This document shows positions 23,978-36,800 of a DNA stretch of 60,000 nucleotides, piece after piece; positions within the stretch are counted from its first letter, which is position 1; each line of letters begins with the position of its first letter. The DNA lies in NCBI GenBank assembly GCA_903813345.2, contig CAIIXF020000005.1:26603375-26663374 (forward strand). Direction: 5' to 3'. This DNA comes from Owenia fusiformis. Taxonomy: Eukaryota; Annelida; Polychaeta; Sabellida; Oweniidae. Under the pieces are notes generated by a model, which did not search any database, had not been told where the DNA came from, and saw only the letters and a program-made list of their open reading frames with translations. A program made the translations under genes and the position numbers.

Positions 23978-25256
23978 CAGGGTGGTGCTCAAAAATATGT
24001 ATTCTGTTTTTTGCTTTATCTATTAAAAATGCATAGATTTTGGTAAAGTTTTTGCAAGGGATGCAGCAATCAATTATACAATCAATCCTAACATGGCACA
24101 ATCATATCTACATTTGTATGAGTCAGGTAAAAGTTAGATGTTTAATTTGTAGGCTCAATCTAGCACCAAACTGATCTTCCTTACCAAAACTAGAAAAACA
24201 GCAACTCTACAGAGTAGCAAATCCCACCGAACAAAACATATTTTGATAATTAGTGGCCATCTTGAAAGTTTCTTCTTGAACAACTTATCAGCAACCAAAT
24301 CCATCCACTGGCACTTGAGTTATCAAAGATCATGTTTTTTCTGAAAAATGACAGCCATTTTGAAATTCTTTCTCTAACAGAGCTATTGTGTTAAACATCA
24401 TCATATAAAATTTGAGCCAAATCCATTCATTGATATTTGAGTTATCAAAGATTTTGTTTTTACAAAAAATGGCAGCCATTTTGAAATTCAGCCTCCATCT
24501 TGAGATTCTATTTCTATCAAAGCTACTGTGTCCCAAGGCATCCTCATATAAAATCTGAACCAAATCTGTTCACTGGTATTTGAGTTAATATAGATTAAGC
24601 TTTTTACGAAAAATGGCCACCATTTTAAAATTTAGCAGCCATCTTGAAAATCTCTTATTGAGTGAAGCTCCTTTGTCCTTAGGCATCAGCATATAAAATT
24701 TGAATCAAATCCGTCAACTTGTATTTGAGTTATCACAGATTACATTTTTATGAAAAATGGCCGCCATTTTGAAATTCATCAGCCATCTTGAAAATCTCTT
24801 CTTGAGTTCATTTTTTACAAAAAAATAGCGGCCATTTTGAATTGAGCGGCCATATTGAGACATCATTCACCCATAAGGCATAAGCCTGTAAAATTTGAAT
24901 CAAATCTGTCAACCATATCTCAGAATAGTTTTCCACATACGGACAGATTTTTCCAGGCATATTATACCTGTATACAGTTTCTTGAATTGTTTCATTAAGT
25001 GCCTTATGATATTTCTTATATTCCACACCCAAAATTATAGGTGTCCCTGACAGGCTGTTTAATATGCCTCATATGTGTGAGGCATGACTAATATCAGTAT
25101 GAAATAGCTGCCCAGAATACACTTTCTTCGTCAAAATTTTATTTGAGAAACAATTGCAAAGTGAGTCCTGCACCTACATCAAATATATATGCATTATCCC
25201 AAAGAAGATTACCAAATAAAGAAAAAAAAGAATATATGCATATTTCGGCCATCCTG
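23978..25256. mobile_element. TA-flanked element R3, copy in front of receptor gene A
   Basis: The left end CAGGGTGGTGCTCAAAAATA and an inverted right end CAGGATGGCCGAAATATGC are flanked by TA. A related insert sits at 42887-43537 in front of gene B, in matching flanks, so it predates the tandem duplication. This copy is longer because a unit of about 125-150 bp with ATGGCCGCCATTTTGAAATT is repeated at about 24300-24850. No intact transposase. Confidence 0.6.
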
Positions 25257-25695
25257 TACATATGTCAATTAATAGGCGCAACATGGGGAGATTATTATAC
25301 ATCAAGAGCAAGATAATTAGATGTTAATTGAAAGCAGCTAAACAGGTCAGGAACACAAGATAGGTCAACCTAAAACGTCTACAGGGAAAACGGGTAATAC
25401 TGGTCAGTATAACAAGTTTGACAGTATGTTGGAATCTGTTGAATTTTAGTTGTGGATAAAGAAAATGAATTTATTTCAACATCATATGATGCTAGAAAAA
25501 AAAATTAACTAGTTTCAGGAACTGAGAAATAATTTAAATAATAAATTTAAATATTTTCACTGATTGGTAACATTATGAGTTTTCCAGTACATTTTAAAAT
25601 ATCTTGTCACTCATTTAGCATACCATTAGAAAGCATAAAACTTTAATGATACATATAAAAATATCTTGACTGACTGGCAACATATACAATACATA

Positions 25696-27109
25696 CAGGG
25701 TGATCAATAAATAAGGTAAAAGTATCTGGTATTTGGTAAATATTGGTCCAAACATCCTGAAATTTGGTCAGAATAAACCTTGTACATTTCTGAATTGAAA
25801 CGTATAAAGATATAAATTCTGCCATCTGATTGGTTAATATTATAGTTACCATGGCAACTGGAGTCCGAGGTACCCGGGGCAATTTAATTGCATCCAATTT
25901 GAACGAAAAATGATAATAAAAAGGACCTCTTTTTCAAACTGAAAAGAAATAAACGTGGGTGCCAGCATTTATTATTTTAAAGGGTTCCGATAAGCTTCCC
26001 GTATAAAAACAATATGGCGGCTCCAGGCGAGTCAACTGGATCAGTCCATTTCAAGAAACAAGGGGAGTTTTGTAAAATAAAGTTAATTGAAATTGTCTTA
26101 GAATAAAGTATAATAAGTCTGAAAACATTATTGAGAGAGTGATTTTTCAAAGAATGCATGTACAACAGCCAATATAAATCATTGTATAAGAACTGCTTTG
26201 TTTCATTTGGAGAATATATCATATGCCAAGCTCTGTGCTAATACGTTATTGGGAAATTTAAATGTCAATTTGTCCTTATAATACACAAATAGATGATCTT
26301 GAAATGTTAGCGATGAATGTGATATGGATTTGTTAAAATGAAAATCTCCCTTTTATAAATGTGTGACGATCTATACTGTACCAATGTTATATAACAGTTA
26401 GAGGTGTTGACACAACAACCTCGAGCCTTTGAACCCTTGAGTATTATTCCGGGATCGAGCCTTTTATACTAAATGGTGAGCAACACCAGAAACGAGCGTT
26501 CGATTTGCTAAACGATATGCGTCACCCTTTAATACTTTGTTACCATTGTTACATATTTTCTTGCAAATTTGGTATTTGATGTCACGGAAAAGATAAATAA
26601 ATAATGAAAACTGATGTGATCATAGAAAGTCTATGACACAGGTCAATGATGAAAAACAATACAGAAGAGATTTGATGAGAGCAAAGAGGAAGAAGAGGCC
26701 CGTAAAACGTTTCACATTGCACTTGGATAATGCTTCATCTCACAATGCTATTCTCATGGTACAAGCCATTGAGGCGCTAGGTTTCCCACTGTTAGGTCAT
26801 GTTCTATACTCTCCTGACTTGTCCCCTAATGATTTTATCTTCATGGTGACCTGAAGAGGGAGGTGAGGGGGTTTGAAATATATTATCAAAAGTGCTTCGA
26901 CTGAAAATTTAGTTCTTTGATAGTTGCCCCGGGTCTTCATGCTTTCTGTTGCTATGGCAACCATAACTTCAACCAATCACATCACTTTGATCTGTAACTT
27001 AATGTATCAATTCAATAATGTTTGAACATTATTCTGTGCAAATTTTATGAGGATTGGGTAAAATCTGAAGAAATGCCAGATACTTTTACCTTATTTATTG
27101 ATCACCCTG
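25696..27109. mobile_element. Mariner-type transposon with long inverted repeats, inactive
   Basis: CAGGGTGATCAATAAATAAG is inverted at the right end, with TA on both sides (25694-25695 and 27110-27111). The inverted similarity continues in degenerate form for about 200 bp to a CCCGGGGCAA block. At 1414 bp it is near the size of autonomous mariners. The matching place in front of gene B (near 44240) lacks it. Confidence 0.88.
26633..26854 (+). pseudogene. Mariner transposase remnant
   Basis: The frame contains LHLDNASSHNA, the second catalytic aspartate block of Tc1/mariner DD(E/D) transposases, and YSPDLSPNDF, the block around the third acidic residue. After PNDFIF the frame breaks; DLKREVRG, the expected continuation, is in another frame at about 26850. 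The N-terminal DNA-binding part and first aspartate block are not recognisable. A decayed fragment. Confidence 0.85.
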
Positions 27110-27111
27110 TA

Positions 27112-27780
27112 TATGTATAGTTTTCCATTATGATTTAAAGGGATCACACATTCAGTATAACATAGGAAAGCTTGTCTTGTTTCACTTATTTCATTTATAA
27201 TTATATTAAATCAAACCTTCAGTGTAATATGTAATGCATAGAACTTTAATAATATTTGACCAAAATTTTTGCAGACTGAAACAAGGCCCAACATATATTT
27301 TGACCTCTTGGGGGTCATAGCCACTACAACCTGTAAATATGTTACAATGATTTTAATAAAAAAAATAAAAATGTCACTGCCTGCCATTTGTTACAGATAT
27401 CAGACACCATCCACAAAAAGTTGAAGACTGTAACAATATGTTTCTACTTCTGGTGGCAGTGACATAAAATAAAAACCAAGAAGTTGTCCATACACACACC
27501 AACAGGAATCTTATTTTGTCTTCTTTAGCCTACTTTCAACAATTAAATCATACCTTCGGAGAAATCAAATATAATACAACAAGCTGTAATAATAGATGAC
27601 AGCATTACATATAGTTTTTGCTTTGATATTTACACTTCAGAAATGCACAATGTTAGTGAATCAATGGCTCTTGGTTGTTTTAACAACCATCTGATTGAAA
27701 TGTCCAAAATATATTTTGGGATGAATGAAACCTTACCCAATTACACCTTTTATACACCACATGTTAATAGTAATCATATT
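27112..27780. other. Upstream region of receptor-like gene A
   Basis: The last 140 bp resemble the sequence before gene B (48290-48440), including ATGAATGAAACCTTA and CAATTACACCTTTTATACAC. Both run into a pyrimidine-rich acceptor-like TAG seven bases before the ATG, so a non-coding 5' exon farther upstream is likely. I cannot place it. Confidence 0.4.
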
Positions 27781-27803
27781 TTCATTTCTCCAATAGGAAA
27801 ACT

Positions 27804-30800
27804 ATGAGGATATACATTCTCACTCAAGTTTTGGCTATTTTGTCATTGGCCATCGCTGACACATCTCTACCATATCCTTCCCATCATGTCATAGATGGTG
27901 ATTTGTACATCATTGTAATCTTTGGTTTAACAAGCAATGGCTGCAAGGACATAAAACTATCACATTCTTTCCAATATATGGAAGCTGTTGACCTTGCTCT
28001 TCAACATATAAACACGCATCAAGGCCAGTTTGAAGACCTAGGTGTCAAAATTGGTGCAATTATTATGGATGACTGTTCATCAGCAGACCGCGGATATCAA
28101 CTGACTAAAGAATTTTACGAAGGCGTTCTTTTGGTCAATGATTCAACTGGTGCCCGCATTGAACCTGATCAGATTGTTGGATTTGTTGCATCTCCAACCA
28201 GTGACAGAACTATGAAAGTTGCAGAATATTTGAAGACTACAAAGACAGCTTTAGTGGCTCCATTTGCTACAAGCCCTCAGTTTAGTGACAGAACTAGGTT
28301 CCCATATGTTGTCAGAACTGTACCATCAGACAGTAAGCAGGTAAGAATCTATTCGATATTTGGTCTAAGATATTCATTCAATGATATGCCAAACAGGTGC
28401 TCAACACATTTGGTAAGGACAATGGTTGAATCGTCGCTTTCCACTGGGTCTAGAGCCCGGGGGGTTCACTGTATATAAACTTTGACGGGGATCCTCGGCG
28501 CACATGGGATACCTTTTTTGACATTTGGTATGACAATGGACCCAGATTTTAGGATCTGTTATGAGAATGCCCCCCAAATTTTTGACATGGGGTATGGCAA
28601 TGGTCAGATATTTCCACTTTCTGGAATGAGAATGGTCGTGGAAAATATGTTACCTCACACTTGTGGTATGGTATCAGTCTAGTAGTTACATATATCCTTA
28701 ATTTGAGGTTGTTTTGGATTGTTTTCCTCATAGATCTGCCTTAATCTGAAGGCTTTCCTCAATTCGAATATTAGCATTTTTCTACTTTGGACATTTAGAC
28801 ATTTGGTATGACATTGGTCTAATATCTTGATATTTGGTATGGCATTGGTCCTATATTTGGGCATTTGGTATGGCTTTTGGGTTTATTTTGGGTTGATATG
28901 GGAACACATTGAAATTTGACAGATTGCTATGGGAACATATTGATTTCTGAGGGTTCAGCCTAGGACCCCCGCCAAAATGTATAAACAGTGAACACCCTCC
29001 CCCCCGGGTCTAGAGACACCCTTGGCATAACAGGTCCCATAGGTGTTAAGTCCATAGACCCAATCAGAATGCTGTGCTTCATCATGTGACAAAATATTGA
29101 AAATGTCTGAATAAATATTGCATCGTTGATTGGCCAATTGGTTTTGTGGCGTCTCACAAAACTCTGCGGCAACTGCCAGGAGGAGCAATATTGAGATTGA
29201 ACTCAGCTTACAAAGTGGTCAGTTAAATTGGGCAGATTTATCAAGATGAGATGGGAACAATTGAAACCTTGTGAATCAAGATGCAATGGTTGCACATTAG
29301 AGAATTGCTCTGGCGCATCATTAAGAATTATTACACAAATATTTAATTCTATTGAGACCTCCGCATCTTTCACAAGGAGTATTTTAATCTAAAAAACGAA
29401 TTGTGCAAAATTCAAGATATATCTTGATAAAATAGCACAATCTGATGCTTTACCAAAATATTTTCTAATCATTGGTGTGGACAATGAAGAAGAATGTAAA
29501 TACATGTAGGTGCCTTTTTATCTCAGTGATCCTGAAAATAAATAATCATATATATTCATGTATTTTCAGGGGCCTGCTTTTGCAGCATTTTTCATGAGTC
29601 TTGGCTGGCCCAATGTTCATGTTATCATTGAAGATGAATCATCATATACCAGAGACTTGGCAAATACGTTCAAAGAAACATTTGAAAAGGAAGAACAAGG
29701 GAGATGCATTGCCTCTACTCACATGCTAAATGTAAGTGAAATTTTTTGGATATGGCACAGGTAGTTCTGTACGATACATTATAATGGCTTCATAATGGAG
29801 TCCCATATTATTTTAGGTACATACAACTCATTCTAAATAGTCATCAATTAACACAATTCTTGTAAGATACATCTTTAGAACGAATTGAAGCATATTTTAA
29901 ACCCAACTATGTAGAAATATATCGGTCATATCAAGTGTGGTTGGCAATCCAAAAAGTATTTCAAAAAATTGAGACTTATTTTTAAGAATTTCATCTGTTT
30001 TAAATGGAACATAATTAATATTTTTCAATAATTGTAAGGCCAAGTCCTGGGCAAAGTATGCCTTGTTTTTTTATTTCTTCAAATACAATGTACATTATTC
30101 TTGCAGGTCAAGGATCAGTATAATTATATTGGTTTTCAAGTAGTCCTGTTTGATCATCTTGAATAATTTTTTGGTAATATTGATTTGATTTTTGCTGCTA
30201 TGCTTTTTGTGCAATTATCATACTAGAGTCTATAGTAATTACAATTGAAATTATCAATATAGCGATATTTGTAATTTTGATACAGGGCACACATGAAATT
30301 AGCATTATCAGATATTATCAAGAAAGGACAAGTCTCAGTTTGGAGAATAGTCTCCTGGGCTAATAATTTTTTTATGAAAAACAAAGAAATATTACCCAAT
30401 TAAATTGTGAATATTCAAAAGAGGAAATTTAAATCTATAAGATGTAAAAATATCAAAAATTGTCCGAAGCAGGCATAACATGAAATAGATCGATTCAATA
30501 AAAGACAAGTCTCAATTTGGAGAAAGAAGTTCATCAGTGTACTCACGCGGTAGTATCTCTTCGGGACGTATCGAAACCACTCCGTCCCGAAAAACCGTTA
30601 ATTTGAATTTAAAACCTACCCCAGTGTTTGAAAATCAAGGATTGTGAGTCTCACACTTCACCGTTTTTCTTCAAACTTGTTCCGTACAAAGCTTCACAGA
30701 AATACCTTTCAGTCGATACATTGTTTTCGTGTATAAAGTACCTCGTTTTAGCGGCGTTTTGGTCCCCAGCTGTGAGATAAAGCAAATTTTCATAACTTTC

Positions 30801-33800
30801 AACTGTAAGTCAAGTTACCTTGTCAGTCTTTTACCCATTCTCGCCCATAATTTCAGAATGGACTCCCATTACAACCTTCCATCGCTACGTCTTGATTTTT
30901 GGGCATCAAACGCAGCAGTTTCTAAATCATCCACACATCTCTTCAAATTTGACCATTACGTCCCGTCATCTTCCACTACGCCCCGCCGAGTCTATCACTA
31001 TACACGTAGAGTTGCATTCTAAAACAATTTGTCCATCGATGTGTCCGTTTGTAGGTTGCCATTGTCGATTCTAAATACCAATCGGATTGTGTTTTAAGAT
31101 TTACCCATTCTTGTCCATTTTCAATATACCTATAATAGGGTGGTCCAAAATCTCCCTAAAATTTAGATTTCCCTATATTGCAATATAAAGATTTTAATTA
31201 CTGAACAATTGAAAATATTTTTAAGAAACGTTTAAAGTGCCCTATCCTTGAAAAAATGTTAAAATGCGAAAGGATGGGTGATGTAAATTATATTATTTTC
31301 AGCATAACGTTAGAAACATGTATCATTTTATATGGTACACGTTTCATAATGTAATGTAAAGGTTTGTTAGTACTTTGCCTTGGATGTCATACAGTACATT
31401 TACACTGTGGCATGATGATGAACTTAGAAAATATGTATCACAGGCTAGTATCGAAATATTTGTCCGTTGTGACGGAGCATGCTATTTTTCATAACAACAC
31501 TAAGAATACTTGCTGAAAACATATGTTAATATTATCGTGTCACTATATCATGCCATTAAAAAGTTAAAAAAGAAATGGTACATTTTAGAGTTTGATACTC
31601 TGGCGCCGTTTTCAATAGATTTTACTCCTAGCGTTATTGGACTTTAAACAGAAGTGAAGGTTACACGCAAATGATATATCCATTGTATGGAGTAAGTAAT
31701 TATATTTGATATAACGAAACATATGAGTTAAAAAATAAATCGTGAAGCATTCTTAGTGTTTTTATGAAAAATAGCATGCTCCGTCACAGCGGACAAATCT
31801 TTCGATACCAGCCTGTGTGTATAGTCATGACAAAATGTTCTTTGTGATATAATATTGTATAGTATCATTCTGATACGTATTACATGTTTATGTTAAGTGC
31901 ATAAAATTCATAGCCAGATCAATAATTCGGAGAGAATACGCTGGACGATAGAATATTAAAAACTATAAAAACATTCTTCATAGAATTAAGCAAATAGTGT
32001 TATTATCATTTAAGTAGTAACTGCATATGTTTAAAAACACTCTGTGTAAATACAGGTAAATAAATAAATATGATGCAATGAAAATTGAAGCTTTCTGTCG
32101 AGAGCAATAGTCATCACAATAGTATAGCGTTTTTTCTTTTACATGTTACTTTTTGTGCATCATTGATTGATCCGATCTAATCTGCCCTCGGCCGATAATT
32201 TATAAATTATTTATGTTGAACATTAGCAAAACAAGATTTCAGATTTTATTGTGTTTCAAACCAGACACTTGGTTTCCTCACAAAATCAAATACAGGACAA
32301 TTACATATAATTAAAGTTAAAAAGCAACATCTTCACAAACATTTAAATTATCAATTTCATGCAATCAGTTATAGTTATACTCCGTATGTATGCTAAACTT
32401 AAGACTGGTGTTAAGAATCGACCAAGGCAAACCTATGTAAAATTACACAACGATGAACAAAATGTTTTAGAATACAACTCCACGTTTGTAGTCATAGACT
32501 CGGCGGGGCGTAGTGGAAGGTGACGGGACGTATTAGTCAAATTTTAAGAGATGTGTGGATGATTAAGAAACTGCTGCGTTTGATGCCCAAAAATCAAAAC
32601 GTAGCGATGGAAGGTTGTAATGGGAGTCCATTCTGAAATTATGAGCGAGAATGGGTAAAAGACTGGCGAGATAACTTGACTTACAGTTGAAAGTTATGAA
32701 AATTTGCTTTATCTCGCAGCTGGGGACCAAAACGCCGCTAAAACGAGGTACTTTGTACACGAAAACAATGTATCGACTGAAAGGTATTTCTGTGAAGCTT
32801 TGTACGGAACAAGTTTGAAGAAAAACGGTGAAGTGTGAGACTCACAATCCTTGATTTTCAAACACTGGGGTAGGTTTTAAATTCAAATTAACGGTTTTTC
32901 GGGACGGAGTGGTTTCGATACGTCCCGAAGAGATACTACCGCGTGGTACTGCACTAATAATTTTTTATAAAAAATATTGAAATATCATCCAAATAGACTA
33001 GATGCGAGTAGACATAATCTAGATTTACGTCATTGAATATTCAAAATTCAGTTAAAGTAATGTCATATTTGAAATCTACATGTAAAAGTACATCTAAAAA
33101 TATGGTTTCGAAAATTGTTTATCAACTCTGAAAATTAAATTTTTTTTTAAAGTTTGACTTCTCGTTCGGGTTGATTCCCCATACACCCAATGTTACAAAA
33201 TCACAAAAAGTGAAATATCTTTTCTTGTATTGGACGGATAACATTTTCTTTTACTGGACATATTTTAATTTGCATAAGTATTAGATACATAAGGGTTATA
33301 TGAAAATTGAACCACTAAAACAAATGTAATTTGATTTAAAGGGAACTTTCTGCTATACCCGCCATGCTATCTGACCCGAACGAGCCACCTGGTGGTGAAA
33401 CTGGTAAATACCTACTCGCATCTGCGTTATTAAATTATGGATATTCAAAGAGTAAATTTAAATCTACAAAAGGACATTTAAATCCAAAGCAGGCGCAGTG
33501 GCGTAGCGTCGTTTACGCAAAGTACGCAAATGCGTCCACTGGAACAATCCAATGTTTATCTGAATATTTGGAAATTCTAAATTTCTCAAGTTAGCAAAGC
33601 CATTGTTCAACCTTATCATTTCGTATCTTTGAACAGGGTTCAACCATAGAAATTAGGTGTTTATTTTAGTCCCGACATGTCATTAATGATTTTTTCAAAT
33701 TATACTCTCATAATTTCGTGAATACTCTTATGTAATCCATATGACCTCCCCGTATTAAGTACACAATGGCTGCCCATGTGCCGAATCCAGCTCCAGTTTT

Positions 33801-36800
33801 GGCGTAAGTATCTTTTGAATTTAATGATTAGGGATAGTTAATCAATTACGCTAATATCTATATAGTATATTAATAATATTCAAGCAAGATTTGGCTGTAC
33901 CTTTCATCCATAAATCTTATTGGAAGACATTGAATAAGAGTAATCAACAGTGCTGTCTGCTGCAGACATCTTTTTGTTCAGTGTAAATTATTCAGGTTAG
34001 ATTTTTACAACGATAATAGATTTTTTAAATGTTCAAAATTATTTTTGTGTAGAAATGGACCAGATTATGATGATCTACGTGGAGACGAGGCACTACAAGA
34101 CTTATAATGAGTACTTATGAGTAAATTTCAAGTGGAAATGAATGCGTATCGGGTAACCCCCCCCCCCATCCCAATTTTGGAATTTTGCGTCCCCTAGTAA
34201 AATTGCCACGCTACGCCACTGAGGCGTAACATGCAGTAGACTGATGAACTTCATTCTCCAAACCAAGACTAGTCTTTTGATATTATCGCTAATACTGATA
34301 ATTTTGATAGTATTACTATTAGCGATAATTTGATACTAGTAATTATCAAGTATAGCCAAGTTATCAACATTATCTGATAATTCTAAATTCACTTTGGCCA
34401 TTTTCTTAGAAACTGAATAACTTCAGGCAAAACAGATTTTTCAGATTTAGACAAAATCATCAGACTCAAAGGCCATTAAAATTGACAAGACAAACATGTG
34501 GATATACCACAACAAGTTATCCTGTAGAATTTATACAGTATTATTTTATTTTCAGAGCTCACAGGCGAGGTATCACAATGAACAAATAATTTCAGCCATC
34601 ATAAACAGCTCCTCCAAGTCTGATATAGTTTTGTATTTGGCAATAGAAATCAAAGGTTTACTAGAAGCCAAGGAAAAATATCTTGGAAATGAAAAGGCAA
34701 AACGTTAGTTTATTTATCATATTTAAAATCAATCGCGTATATACCCACAATCAGACTGGCCTTCCAACCATTTTACACCACTCTATCATTATTACACAAC
34801 TTAGACAACCATACTAACTTATGTAATTGAATATCCATTATTAAGAATGAATCAAAAATTATTATGTGCACATGATTTTAGTCCCTTCATAAATATTGAT
34901 ATATATGTTTATAACTTGTAGGCCTTATATTTATTGGGCCAGAGGGATGGGGAAGAACTGAAAATGTGGTTAAAGGTCATGAAAAAGCAGCCAAAGGCTC
35001 AATAACAATAGGCCTGTATGGAGAACCTGTCGAACGTCTTGATGAGCATATGTCAAAACTTAGGTGAGAACTCAATTTTAGGTTGATTAATTTAAAGTTT
35101 GAACATTTACATAGTGACGAGACCTATTAGGCACAGAGTAACAGAAGTGCAGCAAAAATCAGAAAGAAATGAAATAGTCGATACCTTTAGTCCCATATGG
35201 AGAACCTGTCACAAGTATCTGATATACTTTGTCAAGGCTTGGGCAAGATCACATTCATAGACAATTCAATATTTAATACAAATTATAAAGAATAAGAAAT
35301 CACCAACTGGTGAACAGCCAATTCACCATTCTATGCACATTTGTTTCAATAATGGTCTACTTTTTCTGCAGATTTGGCCAAAATTCTTCCCGCAGTGTTC
35401 ACACGGACTTATACTTCAAAGCTTTGTTCAATTGTGATACCAACTGTTCTGCGAACATGATTTTAACAAAAGCTCCAACTTATAGCCAAGACACATTCAC
35501 ACTGCAAGTAATTAATGCTGTCTTTGCGCTTGGCATAGCTACAACTGAGAGATTTAAAGAGAAATGTGGCAGAGAGGCCAAGGCTGTATGTGATAAATTT
35601 GGTACAGCGTTTGGAGATGAATTTACGGAAGCTTTGGATAACATGTGCTTCAAGGGCATTGATGGTATAATAATCTACATTTATCATTATTACATTATTA
35701 TCTGTCAATAAGACTCTCTAAAGATCAATAACAGTAAAATGAATAACCAACATGTCACTACCTGCATATGGTAACAAAAGTGTAACAGTTTGTGACAGAT
35801 CCCAATCACTGAGGGTACACCCCAGTTGTCCGAAACCCAGTTCTCTGAAACCCAGTTGTCCGAAACCCATTACTCCGAAAAATGTAGTCATAATATACCA
35901 GAGAAAGGGGGACGTACTTAAGCTTAGGCCAGTTCCATGCCATGTATTTTGCCAAATTAATGGCATGGACGCATTCTGATGTTCATAGATCTCTCTCTCA
36001 GTTTGAATTGCATCCATTGCATGGCGTTACAAGAATGGCAGGAACGGGGAATTTATTTTACATTGAGATTCTAAAAAAGGTTATCAAAACACAATATATA
36101 TTAAGGAACAGTTTGTCTATCTTCTTCAATCTCTTTTATATAGGCAAATTAAATGAAACATTTTGAAACAGATAAAATAAGTTAACGCATAGAACTTGAA
36201 GAATAAATTAGAATACATATTACATTGTCAAAATATTTCGTCGCATTCAATTCCTTAGTCTCTGTCTCTTATCAAATCGTAAAAGAACAAAACATTCTAA
36301 ATGTAATCGATCACTTGGGATCAACTGGAAACGAAGGAAGGCTGTCCTCATATCAAAATGGATGTTCTCCCATTCGCAAGAAGTTTCATTTTCGCCATGT
36401 ACTCACTTCATCCTTTTGAATTTAATCTCTATTTCTCGAACAGAGTACGTAAGTGAAGAATAAGTTTTGGTTTCAAAAGATGTACATGTTAACTTTACTA
36501 AATAAATGCCCACTGGCTTGGGAAAGCTATATTTTCTCTTTTATGAACACCCACCGCCCATTGGAAAAATGTTGTTCCCTCTCAATAAAAGGCCCATGGG
36601 CCATAAAGAAAATTGGTTTAAAAATTGTACACCCCTATGTATGTTATGTAAACGCCACTTTGCAATGAGAATAACATAATTTAACTTTGTTCGTTTGAAC
36701 ATCTATATCACCTGTATATGCCCTTGTACTTTCATCTTTTGACAGTTTTATTAAATACCCACCCATAAAGGAATCATTCAGTTGATGAAATTTACTCTCA

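Noticed and set aside
30729-31074. Frames in the arms of FB-B
   Set aside because: The same frame occurs inverted in the other arm; it is part of the foldback and has no recognised domain.
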